From the NCBI GenBank assembly GCA_934229785.1, contig CAKQEA010000011.1, positions 1 through 54,914 on the forward strand: a stretch of DNA of 54,914 bases. The letters are read 5' to 3'. Origin of the DNA: an uncultured Anaeroplasmataceae bacterium. Its GTDB lineage: Bacteria; Bacillota_I; Bacilli_A; Acholeplasmatales; Anaeroplasmataceae. Below are positions 8,954 to 18,412 of this stretch, piece by piece (position 1 is the stretch's first letter; each line of letters opens with the position of its first letter). Under the pieces are notes generated by a model. The model searched no databases. It saw only the letters and a program-made list of their open reading frames with translations, and was not told the origin of the DNA. The translations under genes were made by a program, and so were the position numbers.

Positions 8954-9040
8954 TTACTTTTTTAATTTTGTTAAAATGTATTTAACAATTCTAAATACTG
9001 AAATTACAATACTTAAAACTGCAGCAATTATGCTTAACAT
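8954..9040 (-). CDS. Putative type I toxin peptide, copy 1 (28 aa)
   Basis: The 28-residue peptide starts MLSIIAAVLSIVISVFR and ends KYILTKLKK: one hydrophobic span with a basic, amphipathic tail, the typical build of type I toxins that act on the membrane. It lacks the Fst/Ldr sequence pattern and does not match TxpA/BsrG peptides that I can recall, so the family looks new to me. The Shine-Dalgarno GGAGG is about 9 nt upstream and is locked in a hairpin (9048-9070). The ATG overlaps the stop of a 16-codon leader ORF (ATGTTAA). An identical copy lies at 14538-14624. The function as a toxin is inferred from peptide type, architecture and the convergent antisense RNA. Confidence 0.65.
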   Translation of the reverse strand: MLSIIAAVLSIVISVFRIVKYILTKLKK

Positions 9041-9084
9041 TTAGAGTAATCCTCCATAACATAGAGGATTTTATGTTTTATCAT
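9034..9084 (-). CDS. Leader ORF overlapping the toxin start, copy 1 (16 aa)
   Basis: The reading frame MIKHKILYVMEDYSKC begins at an ATG preceded by a strong GAGGTGAT Shine-Dalgarno and ends in TGTTAA, the TAA lying inside the first codons of the toxin ORF. It runs through the hairpin that hides the toxin ribosome site. A ribosome translating it would open the hairpin and stop on the toxin start, so translational coupling is likely, as for mok with hok. An ATG two codons upstream (9088-9090) is possible but too close to the Shine-Dalgarno. It is identical in copy 2. Confidence 0.5.
   Translation of the reverse strand: MIKHKILYVMEDYSKC
9048..9070 (-). promoter_or_regulatory. Hairpin sequestering the toxin Shine-Dalgarno, copy 1
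   Basis: AATCCTC and GAGGATT form a perfect 7-bp stem with a 9-nt loop. On the minus-strand RNA the GGAGG of the toxin lies in this hairpin. A nearby ACATAGA in the leader can pair with UCUAUGU inside the left arm and loop, giving an alternative fold. Confidence 0.65.
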
Positions 9085-9142
9085 AAACATCACCTCTTCT
9101 ATGTGGTTTGGAGTAGCACCGTTATTTATTAACTTCATGCTC

Positions 9143-9148
9143 ATTATA
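9143..9148 (-). promoter_or_regulatory. Toxin mRNA -10 element, copy 1
   Basis: TATAAT on the minus strand, about 60 nt upstream of the leader ORF. No good -35 is visible at 17 nt (TTTTCT). The predicted RNA start is near 9136. Confidence 0.5.
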
Positions 9149-9164
9149 TAACAATTAAATATAA

Positions 9165-9210
9165 AAGAAAAGCCAAAACTCTTGTATTTTCACACTAAAA
9201 TTTTGACTTT
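9165..9210 (-). terminator. Insulating terminator ahead of the toxin promoter, copy 1
   Basis: On the minus strand AAAGTCAAAA pairs with TTTTGGCTTT (one U-G pair) and is followed by TCTTTTATATTT. It would stop read-through from uvrA before the toxin promoter. It is part of the repeated cassette. Confidence 0.45.
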
Positions 9211-9312
9211 CTAAAATAATAAAAATAGTTTTATTTAAAGATTATTTAATGGTTTTTGCTAAATTTGACTTAAATAATTTAAATCATAAAAGTTATTTTG
9301 ATATCATTTAGA

Positions 9313-12123
9313 TTATTCTAAAAGTTTTTTTAAATATTTACCTGTATAAGAATTTTCAATTTTACATAATGCCTCAGGGCGTCCGGCAAAAACAACATTT
9401 CCACCCTTATCTCCACCTTCAGGACCCATATCAATAATATAATCAGCAAGCTTTATTACATCTAGATTATGTTCAATGATTAATACTGTAGCTCCTTGAT
9501 CTGCAATCTGATTAATAACGTGCATTAATCTTTTTATATCATCAACATGTAAACCTGTTGTAGGTTCATCCATAATGTAGAGAGTTGTTGGTGTTATACG
9601 AGATGATAATTCATTTGCGAGCTTAATTCTTTGAGCCTCACCACCAGATAAGGTTGTTGATGATTGTCCTAGCTTAATATAACCAAGCCCTACATCATAT
9701 AAGGTTTTAAGCTTATTTTTAATTTTTGGGAAAGCATCAAAGAATTCTAATGCATCTTCAACTGTCATATCTAATACATCAGATATTGACTTACCCTTAT
9801 ATAAAATAGCTAATGTTTCAGATTGAAATCTCTTGCCATGACATACCTCACACGGAACATAAACATCCGGTAGGAATTGCATTGAAATTCTTTTTACACC
9901 ATCACCACCACAGGCTTCACATCTTCCTCCTTTAACATTAAATGAGAACTTTGATTTGTCATAGCCTTTTATTTTAGCATCAGTTGTTTGAGCAAATAAT
10001 TCTCTTATATCATCAAATACACCAGTATATGTTGCAGGATTACTTCTTGGAGTTCTACCAATTGGCTGCTGAGATATTTGAATTATTCTATCAATTGCTT
10101 CAAGACCTAAAATCTTATCAACCTTACCTGGATAAACCTTCTTAGCTTTATATAATCTTACATAAGCATTTTTATATAAAACCTCATTAATTAGTGATGA
10201 TTTACCAGAACCAGATACACCAGTAATACATGTAATAACACCTAAAGGTATTTTAACATTAACATTTTTTAAATTGTTTTCCTTAGCACCTTTAATTTCA
10301 AGCCATTTACCTGTAAGCTTCCTTCTTTCCTTGGGAACATCAATTTTCATTCTTCCAGATAAATAGTTTCCTGTAATACTATTAGTATTGGCCATTACCT
10401 CCTGTGGTGTACCACAAGCCACAACCTCTCCACCATGAACTCCAGCTCCAGGACCAATATCAACTAAGTAGTCACATGCCTTCATTGTTTCATCATCATG
10501 CTCAACTACAATTAAAGTATTACCTAAATCACGCATTTCCTTTAAAGTATTTATTAATCTATCATTATCTCTTTGATGAAGTCCAATAGATGGTTCATCT
10601 AAAACATATAAAACACCTGTTAATTGAGAACCAATTTGAGTAGCAAGTCTAATTCTTTGAGCCTCACCACCGGATAAAGTATCTGCACTTCTTGATAATG
10701 TTAAATATTCTAATCCAACATTAATTAAAAAATGAAGTCTATCCTTAATTTCTTTAACACAAAGCTTAGCTATCTCAGCTTTTTCAGCTGAAAGCTTTAA
10801 ATTTTCAAACCAATCATATAAATTTTCAATAGACATATCACAAACATCAGCTATGCTATATCCATTTATAAGAATGTTTAAAATAGAATCATTTAATCTT
10901 CTACCATTACATCTTTCACACTTACGTTCAACCATATAGCCTTCTAGCCAATCACGTATCCATTCAGATGTAGTTTCCACATATCTACGTGAGAAATTAG
11001 TTATTACACCCTCAAATTTCTTCTTCTTATTATGCTCACGACCAGATGAAGCAGTCATTTTAAATTCAAGTTCATCAGGAGAACCATATAAAATTATCTT
11101 CTTTTCTCTATCAGTTAAATCCTTAAATGGTTTATTACGATCAATTTTATAATGATCACAAGTAAGATAAAGTTCTGTTCTTGATAAATTATCCTTTTCC
11201 CAATTTTTATATGGAATAATCGCATCCTTATTAATAGATTTTTCCTCATCAACAACTAAATCCTCAGAAAATGATAATTTTTTTCCTAAGCCATTACATT
11301 CTGGACAAGCTCCTAAAGGATTATTAAATGAAAAAGTTCTTGGTTCTAGATAGGCTAAAGAGTAACCACACTCTGGACAAGCATAAACTGTAGAATAAAA
11401 TTCCTCTTTTCCATCTATATATAAAACACAATATCCATTTGATTCATTCACAGAAGTTTCAACCGCTTCAAAAATACGATTTCTCATTCCTTCCTTCATA
11501 ATCATTCTTTCAACGACAATATAAATATTATGCTTTTTATTTTTTTCTAAACTAGGAATTTGTTCAAGCTCAACCATTTCTCCATCAACTAAGGCTCTAA
11601 CATATCCAAGCTTAATATATTTTTCAAATACCTGCTTATGCTCACCCTTCGCCCTAAAAACAACAGGTGAACAAATATACATTCTACTTCCTTGTGGATG
11701 CTCCATAATCTTATCAACAATTTGATCAATAGATAACGAAGAAATAGGTATTTTATGAGTAGGACAATATGGTGTGCCAACTCTTGAAAATAATACTCTT
11801 AAATAATCATAAATTTCAGTAACAGTACCAACAGTTGATCTAGGATTATGCGAAGCTGACTTTTGATCGATAGAAATTGCAGGTGATAGTCCTTCAATTG
11901 AATCAACATCTGGCTTCTCATTTCCACCTATAAATTGTCTTGCAAAGCTTGAAAGTGACTCGACAAATCTTCTTTGTCCCTCTTGATAAATAGTATCAAA
12001 GGCAAGTGATGACTTACCAGAACCAGATAATCCTGTCATAACAATAAGCTTGTTTTTAGGCAATCTTATATCAATGTTTTTTAAATTATTTTCTCTTGCA
12101 CCATGAACGATAATTTCATCCAT
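9313..12123 (-). CDS. uvrA: Excinuclease ABC subunit A
   Basis: UvrA is the damage-recognition ATPase of nucleotide excision repair. At 936 residues it is full length. There are two ABC ATPase halves: Walker A GLSGSGKSS near residue 31 and GVSGSGKSS near 620, with two LSGGEAQRI signatures. Zinc-binding cysteine pairs are CPECG..CPECNG and CEACGGDG..CEVCHG. The GRTPRSNPATYTGVFDDIR segment is a family hallmark. GGAG is 7 nt before the ATG. ligA lies 15 nt upstream, so the two repair genes form an operon. The pair is bracketed by the two toxin-antitoxin cassettes; no uvrB or uvrC is present in the window. Confidence 0.97.
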   Translation of the reverse strand: MDEIIVHGARENNLKNIDIRLPKNKLIVMTGLSGSGKSSLAFDTIYQEGQRRFVESLSSFARQFIGGNEKPDVDSIEGLSPAISIDQKSASHNPRSTVGTVTEIYDYLRVLFSRVGTPYCPTHKIPISSLSIDQIVDKIMEHPQGSRMYICSPVVFRAKGEHKQVFEKYIKLGYVRALVDGEMVELEQIPSLEKNKKHNIYIVVERMIMKEGMRNRIFEAVETSVNESNGYCVLYIDGKEEFYSTVYACPECGYSLAYLEPRTFSFNNPLGACPECNGLGKKLSFSEDLVVDEEKSINKDAIIPYKNWEKDNLSRTELYLTCDHYKIDRNKPFKDLTDREKKIILYGSPDELEFKMTASSGREHNKKKKFEGVITNFSRRYVETTSEWIRDWLEGYMVERKCERCNGRRLNDSILNILINGYSIADVCDMSIENLYDWFENLKLSAEKAEIAKLCVKEIKDRLHFLINVGLEYLTLSRSADTLSGGEAQRIRLATQIGSQLTGVLYVLDEPSIGLHQRDNDRLINTLKEMRDLGNTLIVVEHDDETMKACDYLVDIGPGAGVHGGEVVACGTPQEVMANTNSITGNYLSGRMKIDVPKERRKLTGKWLEIKGAKENNLKNVNVKIPLGVITCITGVSGSGKSSLINEVLYKNAYVRLYKAKKVYPGKVDKILGLEAIDRIIQISQQPIGRTPRSNPATYTGVFDDIRELFAQTTDAKIKGYDKSKFSFNVKGGRCEACGGDGVKRISMQFLPDVYVPCEVCHGKRFQSETLAILYKGKSISDVLDMTVEDALEFFDAFPKIKNKLKTLYDVGLGYIKLGQSSTTLSGGEAQRIKLANELSSRITPTTLYIMDEPTTGLHVDDIKRLMHVINQIADQGATVLIIEHNLDVIKLADYIIDMGPEGGDKGGNVVFAGRPEALCKIENSYTGKYLKKLLE

Positions 12124-12138
12124 TTTATCAACTCCAAA

Positions 12139-14118
<1,980 letters not shown>

Positions 14119-14387
14119 TTAACCTCACAATACCAAATAATTATACCATTTATAATAAGAAAAAAAGTAAAAAATTTAATAATTTTTAACTCTTAACCTA
14201 TTTAAAAAGACATATATACTAAAAATATTATTGTTTTTCATTTATAAATTAATACATTAATTTATAAGTATTTCTAAAACTTAACCAAATATTTTATATC
14301 AAACATATTTTAAATTAATTTTTCTAAAACTATTGTTTTTAATACAATGTCTTCATCATACATTAAACTAGAAATATGCAAAATTAA

Positions 14388-14416
14388 TTGCTATTTTTAT
14401 ACTTTTGACATATAAT
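14388..14416 (+). promoter_or_regulatory. Promoter of antisense RNA, copy 2
   Basis: TTGCTA (14388-14393), a 17-nt spacer and TATAAT (14411-14416), identical to the copy 1 promoter. Confidence 0.75.
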
Positions 14417-14421
14417 AAAGA

Positions 14422-14496
14422 CAAGGGAAGTCTTTACAGGCTACCCCCTAAGAATTGTTTAATTAAGGGAAAGCACCGGTGCAACGGTGTTTTTTT
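14422..14496 (+). ncRNA. Putative antisense antitoxin RNA, copy 2
   Basis: It starts after the conserved TATAAT and ends at CACCG (14474-14478) / CGGTG (14485-14489) followed by seven Ts. Compared with copy 1, GGCTACTCC becomes GGCTACCCC and the central loop is rewritten, but a hairpin remains (CCCT / AGGG with AATT / AATT). The change leaves pairing to the toxin mRNA 5' element possible through a U-G pair. Expression is inferred. Confidence 0.6.
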
Positions 14497-14537
14497 CTTA
14501 CCCTTAATCAAAAATTAATTTTTAGTAATATTTGAAA

Positions 14538-14624
14538 TTACTTTTTTAATTTTGTTAAAATGTATTTAACAATTCTAAATACTGAAATTACAATACTTAA
14601 AACTGCAGCAATTATGCTTAACAT
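14538..14624 (-). CDS. Putative type I toxin peptide, copy 2 (28 aa)
   Basis: The sequence is identical to the copy 1 toxin: a hydrophobic single span ending in a lysine-rich tail. The same GGAGG ribosome site is hidden in a hairpin at 14632-14654, and its start overlaps the leader ORF stop. Complete conservation of both coding and non-coding parts implies recent duplication or gene conversion. Toxicity is inferred from architecture only. Confidence 0.65.
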   Translation of the reverse strand: MLSIIAAVLSIVISVFRIVKYILTKLKK

Positions 14625-14668
14625 TTAGAGTAATCCTCCATAACATAGAGGATTTTATGTTTTATCAT
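14618..14668 (-). CDS. Leader ORF overlapping the toxin start, copy 2 (16 aa)
   Basis: Identical to the leader ORF at 9034-9084: strong GAGGTGAT site, 16 codons, TAA inside the toxin start. It is proposed to couple translation to the toxin. It could be a fortuitous frame, but the strong ribosome site and the overlap argue against that. Confidence 0.5.
   Translation of the reverse strand: MIKHKILYVMEDYSKC
14632..14654 (-). promoter_or_regulatory. Hairpin sequestering the toxin Shine-Dalgarno, copy 2
   Basis: Same 7-bp stem (AATCCTC / GAGGATT) and 9-nt loop as copy 1. The toxin mRNA -10 (TATAAT on the minus strand) is at 14727-14732. Confidence 0.65.
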
Positions 14669-14879
14669 AAACATCACCTCTTCTATGTGGTTTGGAGTAG
14701 CACCGTTATTTATTAACTTCATGCTCATTATATAACAATTAAATATAAAAGAAAAGCCAAAACTCTTGTATTTTCACACTAAAATTTTGACTTTCTAAAG
14801 TTATTAAATTATAACTATTTTATATAAAAATTTTAAAATATTTTTCTAACAAAGTGTAAATATATCACTTATAAAATTG

Positions 14880-15833
14880 CTATTTATCATTTTTAGCTAT
14901 TTCTTTAATAGCTGTTACTGTAGTAGCTAAATTTTGCATTTCAGATGGAACAATAATCTTTGTTGCCTGACCATTAGCTACGTCACGCATAGCTTCATAA
15001 CTTTTAAGTTTCAATACCTCTTCAGTTACATCAGCATTTTTTAAGCTCTTTAAACCTTCAGCTTCTGCCTCACGGATTAGCTTAATTCCCTCTGCCTCTG
15101 CTTGTTTAACCTTTAAAATTGATTCAGCTTCACCTTCAGCCTTGCGAATCATAGCCTCTTTATCTGCTTCAGCAGTTAAAATTTGAGATTCCTTTTTACC
15201 TTCAGCAAGAAGAATTTGAGATTTCTTTTCACCTTCAGCAAGTAATATTTTTTCACGACGCTCACGTTCAGCACGCATTTGGCGTTCCATGGCATCACGA
15301 ATATCCTTTGGAGGCAAAATATTCTTTACCTCAACACGATTAACCTTAATTCCCCAAGGATCAGTTGCTTCATCAAGAATTGAACGCATTTTTGTATTGA
15401 TAATATCTCTTGATGTCAAAGTTTCATCTAAATCTAGTTCACCAATAATATTACGTAATGTTGTAGCTGATAAATTTTCAATTGCCGCAATTGGGTTCTC
15501 AACACCATAAGCAAATAGCTTAGGATCTGTTACCTGAAAGAAAACAACTGTATCAATTTGCATTGTTACATTATCCTTTGTAATAACAGGCTGAGGATCA
15601 AAATCTCTAACCTGCTCCTTCATTGAAACAACATAGCTAACTCTATCAATAAATGGTGCTAAAAAATGAATACCAACACCCCATGTTGAATGAAACCCAC
15701 CTAAACGTTCAACAATATATTTATTTGTTTGTTTAACAACTCTAATTCTTGTAATTAAATAAACTAAAACAATTAATAATACTACACAAGCAATTACAAC
15801 ACCAGCAATTCCACCTGAACCTAATAAAAACAT
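14880..15833 (-). CDS. SPFH/stomatin-family membrane protein (QmcA-like)
   Basis: The N-terminal membrane span (about residues 7-30, GVVIACVVLLIVLVYLI) is followed by a Band 7/SPFH domain (YIVERLGGFHSTWGVGIHFL, NVTMQIDTVVFFQVTDP). A long charged coiled coil rich in AEGEKKSQ-type repeats runs at about 190-280. Such proteins form membrane-associated oligomers that organise lipid microdomains and often partner an NfeD protein, encoded here 4 nt upstream. Length is 317 residues, normal for the QmcA/YbbK class. The exact role is not known. It is the last gene of a four-gene minus-strand run. Confidence 0.9.
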   Translation of the reverse strand: MFLLGSGGIAGVVIACVVLLIVLVYLITRIRVVKQTNKYIVERLGGFHSTWGVGIHFLAPFIDRVSYVVSMKEQVRDFDPQPVITKDNVTMQIDTVVFFQVTDPKLFAYGVENPIAAIENLSATTLRNIIGELDLDETLTSRDIINTKMRSILDEATDPWGIKVNRVEVKNILPPKDIRDAMERQMRAERERREKILLAEGEKKSQILLAEGKKESQILTAEADKEAMIRKAEGEAESILKVKQAEAEGIKLIREAEAEGLKSLKNADVTEEVLKLKSYEAMRDVANGQATKIIVPSEMQNLATTVTAIKEIAKNDK

Positions 15834-15837
15834 ATTC

Positions 15838-16317
15838 TTATTCTCCTTTTGTATTTAAAATTTCAATACTGCCATTATTATTTATTACTTCTTTTACAAC
15901 TAGCTTATTACCTCTAATCGCAACAATTTCAACTATTGTGCCTTTAGCAATAGCCTTATCACTATCTTCCATTAAAACTGCTGTGTAAATTAAACCATTA
16001 AGCTTAACCTCTCCTGAGGAAAACTTACTAATGTCATGCTGACAAACAACCTGCTTACCAACAATCTCATCAATATTTGTAAATCTTTCAGTCGTCGTCA
16101 TTAGCTTCTTAACAAGTGGTCTTGTAAATACAAGTGCAACACAAGACACTACAGTAAACACAATTATTTCAACCCAAAAAGGACTAAAGCCACTAATACA
16201 CAACGCAACAAGTGAGCCTATCGAAAACCAAATTGAAACAAAATCCTGAGTTGAAGCCTCAACAATAACTGTAATTACAAATACTCCGAGCCAAATCCAC
16301 ATCATATATGCTTCCAT
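15838..16317 (-). CDS. NfeD-family membrane protein (short form)
   Basis: The 159-residue short NfeD has membrane spans at about 5-75 (IWLGVFVITVIVEAS, SIGSLVALCISGF, IIVFTVVSCVALVFTRP) and a C-terminal OB fold (IVGKQVVCQHDIS, GEVKLNGLIYTAVL, GTIVEIVAIRGNKLVVKE). This class pairs with stomatin-like proteins; its partner gene follows 4 nt later. The ATG shares one base with the TAA of the upstream gene (TAATG), so the two are probably translationally coupled. GGGAGG lies 9 nt upstream. Confidence 0.9.
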   Translation of the reverse strand: MEAYMMWIWLGVFVITVIVEASTQDFVSIWFSIGSLVALCISGFSPFWVEIIVFTVVSCVALVFTRPLVKKLMTTTERFTNIDEIVGKQVVCQHDISKFSSGEVKLNGLIYTAVLMEDSDKAIAKGTIVEIVAIRGNKLVVKEVINNNGSIEILNTKGE

Positions 16318-16697
16318 TATACTTCGCCTCCCTTATTTAAATCTACAATAACGGCCTTATATACATCATCATAAGTCGCTTGAAATCTAATAAAATCTTT
16401 TTTATTAATCATTAAATCAAAGGCATTACAAATGTATTCAACCATAGCTCTTGAGCAAACTCTAGCATATGTTTTAGCCAAAGAAACCGCAAGTAATGAT
16501 GTTTCAGAAATTTCACCTGATAAAGCCTTATCTTTATTAATTATAAAAAAGTAGATTTTTTTATTTTCCCTATCAATACCAACTCTAACTCTATAGGCTG
16601 ATTCAAAATATGAAACCAAGCTTTTATTAAACGTAATATGATTTTCATAAATTGAAGCTGTACCTTTAAATGCTTCTGCATCAAAAAATTCCAACAT
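16317..16697 (-). CDS. Hypothetical protein (126 aa)
   Basis: Not recognised. It is a soluble-looking alpha/beta protein with segments such as ITFNKSLVSYFESAYRVRVGID and KIYFFIINKD, no signal peptide and no membrane span. The start is the internal ATG (MLEFFDAEAF) because GGAGG lies 8 nt upstream; the longer frame begins upstream of any ribosome site. It overlaps nfeD by one base, so it is likely in the same operon as the NfeD-stomatin pair, but no functional link is known. Confidence 0.65.
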   Translation of the reverse strand: MLEFFDAEAFKGTASIYENHITFNKSLVSYFESAYRVRVGIDRENKKIYFFIINKDKALSGEISETSLLAVSLAKTYARVCSRAMVEYICNAFDLMINKKDFIRFQATYDDVYKAVIVDLNKGGEV

Positions 16698-16793
16698 ATT
16701 TATTGCCTCCTTACACTTATAGTATATATCAAATTTTAAAAAATTCAATATAATTCATAAACATTCAGGATATTAATTCATAAAAATTCATAA

Positions 16794-17639
16794 TTAATTA
16801 TTTTTCAAAAAAGTCTTATCATCAGTAAATGTAATTAACTCATCCTTATATAAGCCACCGTAGGCTCTTTTAAAAGCCTTCCTAGACATTTGAAATATTG
16901 CTTCAATATCAGTCGCACTAGATTTTGCAGTTAATTTCATAACGCCACCATGCTCACGTAAATAATTTAAAATTATCTCCTTATCCGAATCAATAAGCTC
17001 CTCCTTATGAGCATTAAGTGTACCATAGCATTCACCATCCATAGACTTAGTAATACATACGTTAACTCTTTGACCTAAACGTATTTTTCCCCTATACTGA
17101 TTAAGTGGTACAAAAACATATATTCTATGAATTGTAATAATACCAATACCCTTTTCAGTAATACGACATACATATCCATCTACATGCTCATAATCAGCGT
17201 ATTTGGTTTCACTTTTTAATTCTTTAATTTCAAACCTATTTAAAGGCTTGCCAACTAAAATATCACCTTTATGCTTTAATCTAATAAATAAATAATCACC
17301 AACAATAGGCCACTCATCTTCATTATAAGGTAAATAGTCCTTAGAAACTAAAATATCCTTAGGCGTATTAATATTAACAAAAACTCCAACTGCTGGAATA
17401 ACATCTACAACCTCAACAAATGAAGCCTTATCCATTGTCACAATTGGCTCAAGCATTGATCCAGTTAATCTTTTCCCCTTGTCTGCATAAACAAAAACAT
17501 CAACCTCTTCACCATCAGAAAGTTCTCTTAATGATTGCTTAAAATGCATTAATATTTCACTTTTCCCGTCTGTAAGCATATAACCTAAGTCAGATTTTCT
17601 TACAACCTTTAATTTATTAAATTCACCTAACTTAATCAA
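16794..17639 (-). CDS. cvfB: CvfB/YitL-type S1 RNA-binding protein
   Basis: The 281-residue protein resembles Staphylococcus CvfB and Bacillus YitL. It has several S1-like beta barrels (MLTDGKSEILMHFKQ, VVDVIPAVGVFVNI, GIGIITIHRIYVFVP) and a C-terminal winged helix (LTAKSSATDIEAIFQMSRK). CvfB binds RNA and affects virulence gene expression in staphylococci; the role here is unknown. The initiator appears to be TTG at 17639 with GGTGA about 6 nt before it. A hypothetical gene lies about 70 bp upstream. Confidence 0.88.
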   Translation of the reverse strand: MIKLGEFNKLKVVRKSDLGYMLTDGKSEILMHFKQSLRELSDGEEVDVFVYADKGKRLTGSMLEPIVTMDKASFVEVVDVIPAVGVFVNINTPKDILVSKDYLPYNEDEWPIVGDYLFIRLKHKGDILVGKPLNRFEIKELKSETKYADYEHVDGYVCRITEKGIGIITIHRIYVFVPLNQYRGKIRLGQRVNVCITKSMDGECYGTLNAHKEELIDSDKEIILNYLREHGGVMKLTAKSSATDIEAIFQMSRKAFKRAYGGLYKDELITFTDDKTFLKNN

Positions 17640-17708
17640 TTTCTGTCACCATCCTTATAATTTCTATCTGTTTGCTTTAAATACATTTCCTTCTTATCAG
17701 AAAAAGAA

Positions 17709-18185
17709 TTATTTTTTTTCTTCGGAGTCTCGTATTTCTTGATTAGATTCTTCTGTGCTATCGTCAAATCCTTCTTCATCCTCAAACCTCTTCTCCTTTA
17801 TACCCATCTTTTCAAACTCTTTAACCATTCTTAAAATATTATCCTGAGTAGGTATAGTATCTGGTAATCCTTTATTATAAAATATCTCAAGGAATCTTCC
17901 ATCCTTATCATATAGGTACAATATATTACATATTTTTTTACAAATATGGGCATACTCTACAAAACGATGTAAATTAAAATCAACATCTCCCTCTGGCTTT
18001 AACTTATGAAAGAAAAAAGAAAGCTTTTGAAAATATAATCTTCCATCCTTCATTGACATAATAAAATCAGATTGACCTTGATTATAAATTTTACCCATAT
18101 TAGGCCTAATATAAACATATGCTGGTTTAACGCCCTTTAGCTTACCAGACAATCTTAAATCCATAATAATCTGTTTACGATCCAT
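17709..18185 (-). CDS. Hypothetical protein with acidic C-terminus
   Basis: Not recognised; about 158 residues, with aromatic/beta segments (KPAYVYIRPN, GRLYFQKLSFFFHKL, ILYLYDKDGRFLEIFYNKG) and a strongly acidic tail from about residue 135. It has no signal peptide or membrane span. The ATG at 18185 is chosen because GGTGGG precedes it, while the first ATG of the frame (18227) has no ribosome site and lies right beside a possible TATAAT. It ends about 70 bp before cvfB. Confidence 0.6.
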   Translation of the reverse strand: MDRKQIIMDLRLSGKLKGVKPAYVYIRPNMGKIYNQGQSDFIMSMKDGRLYFQKLSFFFHKLKPEGDVDFNLHRFVEYAHICKKICNILYLYDKDGRFLEIFYNKGLPDTIPTQDNILRMVKEFEKMGIKEKRFEDEEGFDDSTEESNQEIRDSEEKK

Positions 18186-18297
18186 AAAACCCACCAAAAT
18201 ATAAAATGCTTCCTCTTTATTATACATTATAATTAATTAAAATAAAATGAAAAAAGGAACTAAGACTTAAAATGTTAAAGAAACCTTACAAAAGCAA

Positions 18298-18326
18298 TTG
18301 ACAAACGCTTTCATAAGTGTTAACAT
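18298..18326 (+). promoter_or_regulatory. Plus-strand promoter overlapped by a cre-like operator
   Basis: TTGACA (18298-18303), a 17-nt spacer and TAACAT (18321-18326). The sequence ATGAAAGCGTTTGTCA (minus strand, 18299-18314) covers the -35 and spacer. It has a perfect cre left half (ATGAAAnCG) with one extra base in the right half. The ccpA promoter region holds a site of the same design at 33646-33661. Catabolite control of this promoter is inferred. Confidence 0.5.
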
Positions 18327-18332
18327 ATAGAT

Positions 18333-18402
18333 AGTAAGAAATACTTTTCAAAATAATCTCTCCCAAAGCAAAAGGACTTAAGCTTATCTTAAGTCCTTTT
18401 GT
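18333..18402 (+). ncRNA. Candidate small RNA (~70 nt) with C-rich motif
   Basis: The promoter at 18298-18326 is followed within ~70 nt by a strong terminator, and no ORF with a ribosome site lies between. The predicted RNA has an unpaired 5' half with UCUCUCCCAAAG, the kind of C-rich motif Gram-positive sRNAs use to block purine-rich Shine-Dalgarno sequences. It ends convergent to the TCA operon, and GGGAG is present before the icd ATG. Expression and targets are inference. Confidence 0.35.
18370..18400. terminator. Bidirectional terminator after icd
   Basis: AAAAGGACTTAAG and CTTAAGTCCTTTT form a perfect 13-bp stem with a 5-nt loop. It ends the minus-strand acn-gltA-icd operon and any plus-strand RNA from 18333. 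Confidence 0.85.
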
Positions 18403-18412
18403 CTATTTATAT

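Larger units (their letters stand above)
8752..9215. repeat. Type I TA cassette, copy 1
   Basis: This unit of about 0.46 kb recurs at 14341-14799. The part from 8940 to 9215 (276 nt) is base-for-base identical to 14524-14799. The left part, which encodes the antisense RNA, is similar but differs in its loops. The unit is self-contained: plus-strand promoter, antisense RNA, shared hairpin, toxin ORF, overlapping leader ORF, toxin promoter and an upstream terminator-like hairpin. The two copies flank uvrA-ligA as direct repeats. Confidence 0.85.
14341..14799. repeat. Type I TA cassette, copy 2
   Basis: Second copy of the unit at 8752-9215, in the same orientation. Positions 14524-14799 are identical to 8940-9215. 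The antisense part differs mainly in loop sequences while keeping the promoter and the terminator stem. Confidence 0.85.

Noticed and set aside
8640..9150. The TA region as a riboswitch or T-box leader for uvrA
   Set aside because: uvrA is transcribed from the other side (its start is at 12123), so this region is downstream of uvrA; no T-box or known aptamer motif is present.
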